Notes: generated by a model from the sequence alone, not told the origin. A stretch of DNA of 16,749 nucleotides from Roseburia sp. (GCA_017547315.1 JAFYQA010000012.1:1-16749), one strand, 5' to 3'. Positions 1 through 7,487 are shown, numbered from the stretch's first letter. Translations and numbers: made by a program.

Positions 1-1
1 A

Positions 2-127
2 ATTGCTGTAAAAGAAGGTAATGAAAATAGCGAAAAGATTAAAGCATTAGTAGAAGTATTAAAATCTGATGCAATCAAAGAATATATCAATAGCACATAT
101 GATGGTTCTGTAATACCATTTGAATAA
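2..127 (+). CDS. metQ: MetQ/NlpA-family methionine ABC transporter substrate-binding lipoprotein, C-terminal fragment
   Basis: Only the last 41 codons are present; the gene enters from the left edge and ends at TAA 125-127. The readable tail runs from IAVKEGNENS through KIKALVEVLKSD and ends KEYINSTYDGSVIPFE. A late LVExLKSDxxKxYI helix followed by TYxGxVxP is typical of the C-terminus of MetQ/NlpA lipoproteins of Clostridia. These proteins are anchored outside the membrane and deliver methionine to the MetNI transporter, whose genes would be expected further left. The lipobox and ligand pocket are outside the window, so substrate specificity cannot be read. A strong terminator 40 nt downstream shows this is the last gene of its operon. 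A related NlpA-family binding protein for another substrate is possible. Confidence 0.72.
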   Translation: MAVKEGNENSEKIKALVEVLKSDAIKEYINSTYDGSVIPFE

Positions 128-166
128 GAGAATTTGCTGGAAAAAGAATCAGAGATAGAATAGTAA

Positions 167-215
167 TATACCAAATAAAAGAGCAGGTCAAAGACCTGCT
201 CTTTTATTTGGTATA
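167..215 (+). terminator. Perfect 23-bp hairpin terminator after metQ
   Basis: The arms at 167-189 and 193-215 are exact reverse complements around a 3-nt AAA loop. The stem has a GC-rich apex (GAGCAGGTC/GACCTGCTC) and an AT-rich base containing CTTTTATTTGG on the 3' side. The symmetry means it could stop transcription in both directions. It separates metQ from the araC unit. Confidence 0.88.
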
Positions 216-224
216 AAATAGGAT

Positions 225-253
225 GGTCAGGGAGTCCGAAGACACCCCCGACC
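225..253 (-). repeat. Stable hairpin with UUCG tetraloop on the minus strand
   Basis: Dyad: GGTC 225-228, GGG 230-232 and GTC 234-236 pair with GAC 241-243, CCC 245-247 and GACC 250-253. On the minus strand the loop is C(UUCG)G, a very stable RNA tetraloop, whereas on the plus strand it is CGAA. No T-tract follows on either side, so it is not an ordinary intrinsic terminator. It sits just after the metQ terminator and upstream of the araC promoter. Function unknown. Confidence 0.5.
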
Positions 254-318
254 TGTATGAAGTAATTAAAGTATATATCAAAAATATGTTGATAACATCC
301 GTTTTTGTTACGAAAAAC

Positions 319-350
319 TTGAAAAAACTATGTTTTTATGACATTATAAT
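319..350 (+). promoter_or_regulatory. Possible sigma-A promoter of araC
   Basis: TATAAT at 345-350 matches the -10 consensus exactly. The best -35 is TTGAAA at 319-324, giving a 20-bp spacer that is longer than ideal. The araC start lies 40 nt downstream. The weak geometry would fit activator dependence or autoregulation, but that is inference. Confidence 0.4.
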
Positions 351-389
351 GTATAAAGAAAGAATAACGGCAAATGGAGGAGTCTCTGT

Positions 390-1232
390 ATGGCAAAATC
401 AACACAAAAAATGCCACAGATTTATATTGGTAGAAATTATTCCAGTGGGGAGGAATTCAGACAAACTACGGGGATGACGAAGGATTATTTTGAGGTCGGT
501 TATATTATATCTGGTGCACAGAAAGTAATTACTTCTACAAAAACTTACGATGCCGTGGCAGGAATGGTAGGAATTACACATCCGTATATTTATCATAAAC
601 TGATTACTACGTCGGATGAACCATATGAATGTATTTTGATAAGATTTACGACCGCATTTGTAGAACCATTGATACAGATTGTAGGGCGCACGATTGTAGA
701 TAAATTAGAGGCACAGACTATTTTCAGTTTTGCTCCAGCTTCGCAGGAAAAAATTTGCAGGATGTTTTTGGAGATGGAGGAAGAATTTAAGAAAGAACAT
801 CCGTATCGCGAGTTGATTCTGCAAGGTATGTTATTCCGTTTGATATTTACTATTTATGAAGAAAAGTTATCGGTTTCTACTGTAGTGACGAATTGTAAAC
901 CATTAACACCACCGATTATGGATGCTATTGTGTATATAGAGGAGAATTTTATGGAGAATCCTTCCGTTGAAGAGGTGGCGAAAGTTGCAGGATTCTCTAC
1001 GGCATATTTTTCGAGAGTTTTTTCATCGCAGATGGGGAAATCGTATAGTGAGTATCTGGACGGTATAAAAATAAAGTATGCACAGATATTACTGACGCAG
1101 ACGAAGAAAACGATTATGGAGATAGCAGAAGAGACAGGATATTGTCATGGTAATTATTTGAATAGTCAATTTAAGAAAAAAGTAGGAATGACACCGGGGC
1201 AGTATCGCAAAAAGAACCGTGAGTTGACGTAA
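390..1232 (+). CDS. AraC-family transcriptional regulator
   Basis: A 280-residue DNA-binding regulator. Residues ~15-110 form an N-terminal sensing region with the beta-rich look of a cupin-like AraC sensor (DYFEVGYIISGAQKVITSTKT). Residues ~175-275 are the C-terminal AraC DNA-binding domain: first helix-turn-helix at about 192-213 (PSVEEVAKVAGFSTAYFSRVF), second at about 241-263 (TIMEIAEETGYCHGNYLNSQF), then the family signature GMTPGQYRKK at 266-275. Length is normal for the family. The start is supported by GGAGG at 376-380, nine bases before ATG. The ligand is unknown. The next gene begins 36 nt downstream with no terminator between, so the regulator probably heads a three-gene unit with the YkgJ-like protein and the helicase; whether it controls them is not shown. 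Confidence 0.9.
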   Translation: MAKSTQKMPQIYIGRNYSSGEEFRQTTGMTKDYFEVGYIISGAQKVITSTKTYDAVAGMVGITHPYIYHKLITTSDEPYECILIRFTTAFVEPLIQIVGRTIVDKLEAQTIFSFAPASQEKICRMFLEMEEEFKKEHPYRELILQGMLFRLIFTIYEEKLSVSTVVTNCKPLTPPIMDAIVYIEENFMENPSVEEVAKVAGFSTAYFSRVFSSQMGKSYSEYLDGIKIKYAQILLTQTKKTIMEIAEETGYCHGNYLNSQFKKKVGMTPGQYRKKNRELT

Positions 1233-1268
1233 ATAGATTTATAGGAAAAACAAGGAGATAAAAGTAGA

Positions 1269-1928
1269 ATGAAGAAGAACTTAGAAGAGATTTCAGATGG
1301 AAAAATATATGGCTTGCAGGATATGGTGCGAGCAGCATGCAATGATTGTGAAGGCTGTCATTCCTGTTGCGAAGATATGGGAGATTCTATTATTTTAGAT
1401 CCGTTGGATGTATATCTGTTGCAGAAAAATCTGGGCGTAACCGTAGAAAGTCTGATTGAGAAAAAAATAGAGCTTCGCATGGTAGATGGATTAATTTTAC
1501 CGAATATGATGATGAGTGAGGAGACAAATTGTTGTGTTTTTCTAAATGAGGAAGGGCGTTGTAGTATTCATAGTTTTCGCCCAGGAATCTGCCGTCTGTT
1601 TCCACTAGGTCGTATTTACGATGAACATGGATTGTCGTATTTTTTGCAGAGTGAAGGCTGCATAAAGCAGAATCGCAGCAAGGTGAAAGTGTCAAAATGG
1701 CTGGATACACCAGAATTAAAACGTAATCAGCAATATTTGATTGACTGGCATGATTTCAGAAAGCAGATGGAAAAAGTAATCGCTGATACCGCGGATGAGA
1801 AGATGGTAAAGACGATTACGATGTTTTTATTGAATACATTTTTTATTCAGCCGTATGATGTGAACGCGGATTTTTATGAACAGTTTTATGGAAGGTTAGA
1901 ACGCATTCAAGCTGTATTACAGGGATAG
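1269..1928 (+). CDS. YkgJ-family cysteine-cluster protein (putative zinc/iron-chelating)
   Basis: 219 residues with a striking cysteine pattern: C24, C27, C30, C33 and C34 (CNDCEGCHSCC), then C88-C89 (NCCVFL), C98 (GRCSIH), C108 (RPGICRLFPLG) and C131 (SEGC). The order CxxCC, then CxFL..GxCxIH..RPxxCRxFPxG, is the hallmark of the YkgJ/CxxCxxCC family, which is predicted to bind zinc or an Fe-S cluster; biochemical function is not established. The C-terminal 80 residues carry no recognised motif. No signal peptide or membrane segment is visible, so it is probably cytosolic. Start: AAGGAG at 1252-1257, 11 nt before ATG. It follows araC by 36 nt and precedes the helicase by 67 nt without a terminator. 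Confidence 0.85.
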   Translation: MKKNLEEISDGKIYGLQDMVRAACNDCEGCHSCCEDMGDSIILDPLDVYLLQKNLGVTVESLIEKKIELRMVDGLILPNMMMSEETNCCVFLNEEGRCSIHSFRPGICRLFPLGRIYDEHGLSYFLQSEGCIKQNRSKVKVSKWLDTPELKRNQQYLIDWHDFRKQMEKVIADTADEKMVKTITMFLLNTFFIQPYDVNADFYEQFYGRLERIQAVLQG

Positions 1929-1995
1929 TTTGGCAGAAGAAAAAGACTGGAATTTTATATAGAATGTATGGAATTATGTGATGGAGGAGAAGACG

Positions 1996-4722
1996 ATGGA
2001 TTTCAGTAAAGTAATGCAATTTAAGTGGACCTGGCGCGATTATCAAGCGAGAGTGTTGGAAAATGCAGAAAAATATGTGCAGGATGGTAAGGTACATATC
2101 GTGGCTGCTCCAGGTTCGGGAAAGACGACATTAGGAATCGAATTGATTCGTAGAATGAATGAAAATGTGTTGATTTTGGCACCATCTGTTACGATTCGTG
2201 AACAATGGGCAGCACGTATCAAAGAAGGATTTTTGTTAGAGGGTGTGGACGGCGATAGTTTAATTTCACAGAGCATGAAACAACCAAAAGCGATTACAAT
2301 TGCGACTTATCAGGCCTTGCATAGTGCGATGGTACGTTTTAAAGGCACATTGGATGATGTCAGTGAGGATAATGATACAGATGATGTTGTAGAGAAGAAA
2401 GTGAAAAAAACCAGCACAAAGGCAGAGAAGTTAGAAGAAGATGTAAACCAGGAGCGAGCCGGAGTAGAAGAGGTAGACTTTGAAGGCTTTGACTTGGTTA
2501 AGGTGATGAAAGAGAATAAGTTAGGCTTGCTTTGTCTGGATGAGTGTCATCATCTCCGTAGTGAATGGTGGAAAGCGTTAGAGCAGTTCCGAAAAGATTG
2601 TGGAGATTTAAAGGTAATTGCACTGACAGCTACGCCGCCGTATGATTCGACACCGACGATGTGGAACCGTTATATGGCAATGTGCGGAGAAATTGACGAA
2701 GAGATTACGGTGCCGGAATTGGTAAAAGAAGGAAGCCTTTGTCCGCATCAGGATTTTGTATATTTTAACTATCCAACAGAAGAGGAAAAAGCAGAGATTC
2801 AGAAGTTTAGGGATCGTAGTAGTAAGATGATGGAGAAGTTGATGCAGGATGACGAACTCTTAGAGGCGATTTCTAGTCATGCAGCTTTGACAGGTGTTAT
2901 GAAGGATGAAAAGCTTTACGAGGATAAAGAATATTTGAAAGCTTTTTTAGTGTATTTAAAGAGTAAAAATGTAGAATTTCCGAAGAAGTTGCAAGCGGTA
3001 GCAGGGACACTGCGTCTTCCGAAAATGAACGCTTCTTATATGGAAAAACTTTTACAGGGATTCTTGTATAGTAATACAGAGGCTTATGCGTATAAAGAGG
3101 AGTATTCAGAAAAATTAGAAAAAGAGTTAAAAGCAGAGGGATTAATTGAAAAAAAACAGGTGGTTTTAAATACGAGTGCGGCAGTTGAAAAACTGTTGAT
3201 TAATTCAAAGGGAAAAGCCAACAGTATCCGTGATATTGCTTTACATGAATACGAAGCAATGGGAAAAGACTTGCGTTTACTGGTGCTTACAGATTATATC
3301 CGCAAGGAGTATGAAAAGGCAGTGGGTGTACCGGAAGCAGATATCAATGCACTAGGGGTATTGCCGTTTTTTGAAATGCTTCGAAGAGAAGCAGGCGATA
3401 AAATGCGAATAGCGGTTTTGTGTGGAACAATCGTGGTGATTCCCGCAGAAGAAAAAGAAGCTTTAGAGAAAGAAATCGAAGGCGTCGGAAAAGTAACTTA
3501 TGATACGATAGGTTCATTGCCAGAAACAGATTATGTAAAAGTAAATGCGGTAGGAGATGCTCACTTTTTGACGGGGGCGATTACCAATTTATTTTCGCAA
3601 GGCTGTATGCAGATTATGATTGGAACCAAGTCATTACTTGGGGAAGGTTGGGATTCACCTTGTATCAATTCTTTGATTTTAGCGAGTTTTGTAGGTTCTT
3701 TTATGCTTAGTAATCAGATGCGTGGCCGTGCGATTCGTACGTTTAAACAGAATCCGGAAAAGAGCAGTAATATCTGGCATTTGGTATGTTTAAAACCATG
3801 GGAGGAAGCGAAGGATGAGGAAGAAATCAGTGAAGATTTCAGTCTCTTAGAGCGCCGTATGGAACATTTTCTGGGACTTCATTACACAGAGAATACGATT
3901 GAGACAGGATTGGCACGATTGTCTTATATTAAGCGCCCTTTTGACGAGGCGAATGTAGCTGTGATTAACGAAAGTATGTTGAAATTATCCGGTGAGCGGT
4001 CAAACTTAAAACAGCGTTGGAATGAATCTCTTGCTATTTATAAAAAGATGGAGATCGCAGAAGAGACAGAAGTAATTGACGAGGCATTGGCAGAAACCGT
4101 ATTTAAAGAGGCGAAGGGAAATGCGCTTCTTGGAGGCTTAGCGGCAGTCGGTTTAGGTATTGCTTCCCTAGCAACCGGTGGGGTACTTGGCACATTATTA
4201 GGAGTAGGAGCGGCATATAGTGCCTTTAAAGCGATTCCGAATGTGCCGAAAGTATTGACGATGGATACGCCTGTGAAACGTTTGCGTTCCTGCGGTATGG
4301 GTATTCGTAAAGCATTAATGAATCAGGAGCTACTTCAGACCAAGGGCACAACGGTGGCAGCAGAAACTACCAAAGAGAACAAGTCTTCTGTGTACCTTTG
4401 TGGTGGTACAAGTTATGAAAAAAATCTATTCGCGGAATGCGTACAGGAATTTTTTGCAGATATAAACGACCAGAGATATATTTTAGTGAAAAAGAGAAAT
4501 CGCAAGGGAGAAGATGGTTTTTACAGTGTACCGGAATGTTTTGCGAAACGGAAAGAAGATGCAGAGAATTTTGCAGCGTGCATCACGCCTTATATTGGAG
4601 AATATGAGCTGGTTTATACCAGAAATGGTAAAGGAAAAGAACTTCTGCTAGAGGGTAGAATGAAGTCTTTAGAAAGGGAAGGAGCTGCTAGTGCAACACA
4701 TAAAGTGGTAAAAGAGCAATAG
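1996..4722 (+). CDS. Superfamily 2 DEAD/DEAH-type helicase with C-terminal hydrophobic segment
   Basis: 908 residues counted from ATG 1996, chosen because GGAGG 1983-1987 sits eight bases before it; a longer frame could begin at GTG 1978. Motifs in order: WRDYQ near 14-17; Walker A APGSGKT 38-44; APSVTIREQW ~62-71; Walker B DECHH 182-186; TATPP 211-215; GEGWD 549-553 (motif V); QMRGRAIR 574-581 (motif VI). These indicate a complete SF2 ATPase core split by a ~330-residue insertion. An acidic/lysine-rich linker lies at ~120-160. Residues ~709-747 are glycine-rich and hydrophobic (LLGGLAAVGLGIASLATGG), unusual for a helicase and suggesting membrane association or oligomerisation. The remaining ~160 residues are unrecognised. 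Third gene after araC and the YkgJ-like gene. Substrate is unknown; a DNA-repair or defence role is speculation. Confidence 0.85.
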   Translation: MDFSKVMQFKWTWRDYQARVLENAEKYVQDGKVHIVAAPGSGKTTLGIELIRRMNENVLILAPSVTIREQWAARIKEGFLLEGVDGDSLISQSMKQPKAITIATYQALHSAMVRFKGTLDDVSEDNDTDDVVEKKVKKTSTKAEKLEEDVNQERAGVEEVDFEGFDLVKVMKENKLGLLCLDECHHLRSEWWKALEQFRKDCGDLKVIALTATPPYDSTPTMWNRYMAMCGEIDEEITVPELVKEGSLCPHQDFVYFNYPTEEEKAEIQKFRDRSSKMMEKLMQDDELLEAISSHAALTGVMKDEKLYEDKEYLKAFLVYLKSKNVEFPKKLQAVAGTLRLPKMNASYMEKLLQGFLYSNTEAYAYKEEYSEKLEKELKAEGLIEKKQVVLNTSAAVEKLLINSKGKANSIRDIALHEYEAMGKDLRLLVLTDYIRKEYEKAVGVPEADINALGVLPFFEMLRREAGDKMRIAVLCGTIVVIPAEEKEALEKEIEGVGKVTYDTIGSLPETDYVKVNAVGDAHFLTGAITNLFSQGCMQIMIGTKSLLGEGWDSPCINSLILASFVGSFMLSNQMRGRAIRTFKQNPEKSSNIWHLVCLKPWEEAKDEEEISEDFSLLERRMEHFLGLHYTENTIETGLARLSYIKRPFDEANVAVINESMLKLSGERSNLKQRWNESLAIYKKMEIAEETEVIDEALAETVFKEAKGNALLGGLAAVGLGIASLATGGVLGTLLGVGAAYSAFKAIPNVPKVLTMDTPVKRLRSCGMGIRKALMNQELLQTKGTTVAAETTKENKSSVYLCGGTSYEKNLFAECVQEFFADINDQRYILVKKRNRKGEDGFYSVPECFAKRKEDAENFAACITPYIGEYELVYTRNGKGKELLLEGRMKSLEREGAASATHKVVKEQ

Positions 4723-4829
4723 TAGGATTTATTCCTTGGAATTTTATAATGTATAAGTGTCATTTATGGGAGGTTTACATAAAATAATATAGGGTGAAAG
4801 AATTGCCGAAAAAGGGAAGATTTTGCGAA

Positions 4830-4854
4830 AAATGAATTGACGGAAAATTCATTT
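4830..4854. repeat. 9-bp perfect inverted repeat over the lysC -35 region
   Basis: AAATGAATT and AATTCATTT are separated by 7 nt. Its position over the -35 hexamer and the start of the spacer is where a repressor operator would act. It is AT-rich and seen once only, so chance is possible. Confidence 0.4.
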
Positions 4855-4865
4855 ATGTTTAAGAT
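4837..4865 (+). promoter_or_regulatory. lysC promoter with overlapping inverted repeat
   Basis: TTGACG 4837-4842, exact 17-bp spacer, TAAGAT 4860-4865; transcription would start near 4872, leaving a leader of about 60 nt. A perfect 9-bp inverted repeat (AAATGAATT 4830-4838, AATTCATTT 4846-4854) spans the -35 element. The same -10 hexamer and spacing occur at the phosphohexomutase promoter at 14172. The 210-nt gap after the helicase shows no clear terminator. Confidence 0.6.
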
Positions 4866-4934
4866 AACTAAAGAGTAAAATGAGAAGCGTAGAATCATAG
4901 CGGCAAAGGGAGTCGCTTTGGAATGGAGGCTTAT

Positions 4935-6254
4935 ATGTTTAAGGTAGTAAAGTTTGGCGGAAGTTCATTAGCAAGTGCAGAACAGTTCGCAAAAGTAGGA
5001 AATATTATTCGTGCGGATAAGGAAAGAAAGTTCGTTGTTCCGAGTGCGCCAGGTAAGCGTAACAGCAAGGACACTAAGGTAACAGATATGTTATATGCTT
5101 GCTATGCATTGGCAGAACAGGAAGAAGACTTCAAAGTACAGTTAAATAAAATTAAAGACCGTTACGATTCTATCATCAATGGTTTGCATTTGAAAATGTC
5201 TTTAGAAGAAGAGTTCAGAAAAATTGAAACAGATTTTAAGGCAAAAGCAGGTGTAGATTATGCAGCTTCCCGTGGTGAATATCTGAATGGTTTGATTATG
5301 GCTAACTATTTAGGATTTGAATTTGTGGATCCTGCAGAAGCAATTTTCTTTGATGAAAATGGTGAGTTTTTAGCTGATAAGACTAATGAAGTGTTGAGTA
5401 AACGCTTAGAGGGTATTGAAAGTGCAGTTATTCCAGGTTTCTATGGTGCAGGACCGGATGGAAGAATTAAGACATTTTCAAGAGGCGGTTCGGATATTAC
5501 AGGTTCTATCGTTGCAAAGGCAGTGCGTGCATCAGCATACGAAAACTGGACAGATGTCTCTGGTTTCTTAGTAGCTGATCCAAGAATTGTAGAGAATCCA
5601 AAACCAATTAAAACGATTACTTACAGAGAGTTACGAGAGCTTTCTTACATGGGTGCGAGCGTACTTCACGAAGAAGCAGTATTCCCAGTTCGTAGAGCAG
5701 GTATCCCAATCAACATCCGTAATACCAATGCACCAGAAGACGTAGGTACATGGATTGTGGAGAGCACATGCCATCAGCCAGAATTTACCATTACTGGTAT
5801 TGCTGGTAAAAAAGGTTTTGTATCTGTAAATATTGAAAAAGACAGAATGAATACGGAAGTAGGCTTCGGAAGAAAGGTATTGTCTGCATTCGAAGATTAC
5901 GGTATCAGTTTTGAACATGTACCATCAGGTATTGATACGATGACGGTATTCGTACATCAGCCAGAATTCGAAGGCAAAGAGCAGTCGGTTATTTCTGCAA
6001 TTCATCGTTATGCACAACCGGATAGCGTAGAATTAGAAGCGGACCTTGCGTTAATCGCAGTAGTAGGTCGTGGTATGAAATCTAACCGTGGTACAGCTGG
6101 AAGAATTTTCTCGGCATTGGCACATGCGAATATAAACGTGAAGATGATTGACCAGGGTTCTTCTGAGTTGAATATTATCATCGGTGTACGTAATGAGGAT
6201 TTTGAAAAAGCAATTAAAGCGATTTACGATATTTTCGTAGTAACTCGTTTATAG
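4935..6254 (+). CDS. lysC: Aspartate kinase, monofunctional with C-terminal ACT domains
   Basis: 439 residues. Phosphorylates aspartate at the head of the lysine/diaminopimelate, threonine, methionine and dipicolinate pathways (cytosolic). Motifs: nucleotide-binding KFGGSS at 6-11, SRGEYLNG near 112-119, SRGGSDITGS at 182-191 and WTDVSGFLVADPRI near 205-218, all expected in the amino-acid kinase domain. Two ACT domains follow: ITGIAGKKGFVSVNIEK onward, and LALIAVVGRGM..GSSELNIIIGV, which normally carry feedback inhibition. I chose ATG 4935 because GGAGG at 4925-4929 precedes it by 5 nt and families start MxKVVKFGGSS; an in-frame ATG at 4923 would add four residues. The next gene starts 3 nt after the stop. 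In Bacillus the dapG aspartokinase is co-transcribed with the dipicolinate genes; here dpaAB lie 1.7 kb downstream, beyond a candidate RNA gene. Confidence 0.95.
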   Translation: MFKVVKFGGSSLASAEQFAKVGNIIRADKERKFVVPSAPGKRNSKDTKVTDMLYACYALAEQEEDFKVQLNKIKDRYDSIINGLHLKMSLEEEFRKIETDFKAKAGVDYAASRGEYLNGLIMANYLGFEFVDPAEAIFFDENGEFLADKTNEVLSKRLEGIESAVIPGFYGAGPDGRIKTFSRGGSDITGSIVAKAVRASAYENWTDVSGFLVADPRIVENPKPIKTITYRELRELSYMGASVLHEEAVFPVRRAGIPINIRNTNAPEDVGTWIVESTCHQPEFTITGIAGKKGFVSVNIEKDRMNTEVGFGRKVLSAFEDYGISFEHVPSGIDTMTVFVHQPEFEGKEQSVISAIHRYAQPDSVELEADLALIAVVGRGMKSNRGTAGRIFSALAHANINVKMIDQGSSELNIIIGVRNEDFEKAIKAIYDIFVVTRL

Positions 6255-6257
6255 GAT

Positions 6258-7226
6258 ATGATGAGAGAAGAAGAATTAAGTGTAAAAAGTGAAAAGAGCT
6301 TTTGGGAAGGCAGAGCTGCAATAACTTGTGTTATTGCAGTTACTGCCTTTTTGTGCTTTTTTACGGTGTTTGAAATCTTTGTAATTAAAATGGAGTGGAA
6401 TCTGCCGGTTATGAGGGCGCTTATTGGTGGTTCTGAAAATTTTATTTTTTCTCAGTACAGAGAGGAAGAAGAACAATTGGAATTGAGTACGGAGAATGAA
6501 ACAGAGGAGATAGAGTCTGCACTAAGACCTTCCGATGTTACTGTTAGTATAGTTGATACAGAAACTTTAACAAGTGAAGAACAGGTAGAAGATATTACAG
6601 ATACACAGATATTATCGACGGAAAATATAGTAGATACCGAGAGTATGCCTGGTGAGGAAAATACTGTGGATGCAGAGCGCGATACTGAAACCGAGAAAGA
6701 AGAACTGCTACCGTATTATATCAAAATTAACCGTCAACAGAATGTGATTACCATATATGAGCCGGATGAAAATGGAGAATATACCATACCTGTAAAAGCT
6801 ATTTTATGTTCTACCGGTTTATATAATGCGACACCAAGAGGTGTGTTTCATTTGTCTTCAAAATATATCTGGCGAGAATTGCATGGCGGTGTGTATGGTC
6901 AATATGCGAGTCGTATTACGGGGGGCGTTTTGTTTCATTCTGTACCTTATGCAAGCAAGAACAAATCTACACTATACTGGGATAAATATAATAAACTGGG
7001 GCAGCAGGCTTCTATGGGATGTGTACGTCTGACGGTGGAGGATGCAAAATGGATTTATGATAATTGCCCGTCCGGTATAGCAGTAGAAGTATACGATAGT
7101 GAGGATCCAGGGCCGCTTGGCAAGCCGGAGACGCTGAAATTGGATAAGGATAATGTGAATAAAGGTTGGGACCCTACAGATCCGGATGAGAAAAATCCAT
7201 GGCATGAGTGGTCGAAGGATGGTTGA
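6258..7226 (+). CDS. Membrane-anchored L,D-transpeptidase (YkuD domain)
   Basis: 322 residues. A single transmembrane helix at about 20-43 (AAITCVIAVTAFLCFFTVFEI) lacks a lipobox or clear cleavage site, so it is probably a signal anchor. Residues 65-150 form an acidic Glu/Thr/Ser-rich linker, likely spanning the wall. The YkuD catalytic domain occupies ~153-280: YYIKINRQQNVITIYEP, TPRGVFHL, catalytic-region H227 and nucleophile C255 in SMGCVRL. The usual S-H-G-C signature has Met in place of His. The tail (~285-322) is Asp/Pro/Trp-rich. Such enzymes cross-link peptidoglycan or attach proteins to it. It starts 3 nt after lysC with no good ribosome binding site, suggesting translational coupling. 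A terminator-like hairpin lies inside codons ~17-31. Confidence 0.88.
   Translation: MMREEELSVKSEKSFWEGRAAITCVIAVTAFLCFFTVFEIFVIKMEWNLPVMRALIGGSENFIFSQYREEEEQLELSTENETEEIESALRPSDVTVSIVDTETLTSEEQVEDITDTQILSTENIVDTESMPGEENTVDAERDTETEKEELLPYYIKINRQQNVITIYEPDENGEYTIPVKAILCSTGLYNATPRGVFHLSSKYIWRELHGGVYGQYASRITGGVLFHSVPYASKNKSTLYWDKYNKLGQQASMGCVRLTVEDAKWIYDNCPSGIAVEVYDSEDPGPLGKPETLKLDKDNVNKGWDPTDPDEKNPWHEWSKDG
6307..6349 (+). terminator. Terminator-like hairpin inside the 5' end of the L,D-transpeptidase gene
   Basis: AAGGCAG 6307-6313 pairs with CTGCCTT 6343-6349; CTGCAATAAC 6316-6325 pairs perfectly with GTTATTGCAG 6330-6339 around a TTGT loop. That gives 17 bp with one small internal loop (AG opposite TTA), followed by T-rich sequence (CTTTTTGTGCTTTTTT). 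Shape and tail are those of an intrinsic terminator for lysC transcription, but it encodes the membrane anchor of the next gene. Confidence 0.5.
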
Positions 7227-7240
7227 ATCATGTTACGTGC

Positions 7241-7282
7241 AAAAGATTAGGCGACATTCAAATATTTTTATTTGATGCCGCC
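7241..7282 (-). terminator. Intrinsic terminator of the candidate ncRNA
   Basis: Read on the minus strand, GGCGGCAT plus CAAATA pairs with TATTTG, a bulged A, then ATGTCGCC: 14 bp with one G-U pair and an AAAA loop (7250-7282), followed by TAATCTTTT (7241-7249). The plus-strand side lacks a T-tract, so it serves minus-strand transcription. Confidence 0.65.
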
Positions 7283-7402
7283 TGTTAAGCTATTTCGTCC
7301 ATGGGACCTTTTACCTCTCTTTAATTTTTTAGGTGTTTTAATCTTTTCTTTTTAAAAGATTTTTCCTGAAAACGATTATCTTTTCGTCCTAAACTATTGA
7401 TT

Positions 7403-7487
7403 TCAATTTTTAAAAGTTTTCTTCTTTTTCGCTTGTTTTTTATAGAAGTTATTCCTCTTCTCAATTTTCTAAAGTTTTCTTCTTTTT
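7403..7487 (-). repeat. 27-nt direct repeat within the candidate ncRNA
   Basis: 7403-7429 and 7461-7487 are identical at 25 of 27 positions, offset by 58 nt, and share an exact 17-nt core (minus strand AAAAAGAAGAAAACTTT). Purine-rich, so partly low-complexity, but the length and the identical trailing A/T pattern suggest a duplicated RNA module. Confidence 0.55.

Noticed and set aside
345..356. Shared TATAATGTATAA string at 345 and 4745 as a common regulatory motif
   Set aside because: It is made of -10-like AT sequence and the second copy lacks a matching -35; chance is adequate.
223..477. 84-codon plus-strand frame before and overlapping araC
   Set aside because: No ribosome binding site; it passes through the hairpin at 225-253 and the araC promoter, and overlaps araC in another frame.
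4723..4934. Lysine riboswitch upstream of lysC
   Set aside because: A GCCGAA-containing stretch near 4803 faintly recalls the L-box, but the rest of the ~170-nt consensus is absent and the predicted promoter lies downstream of it.
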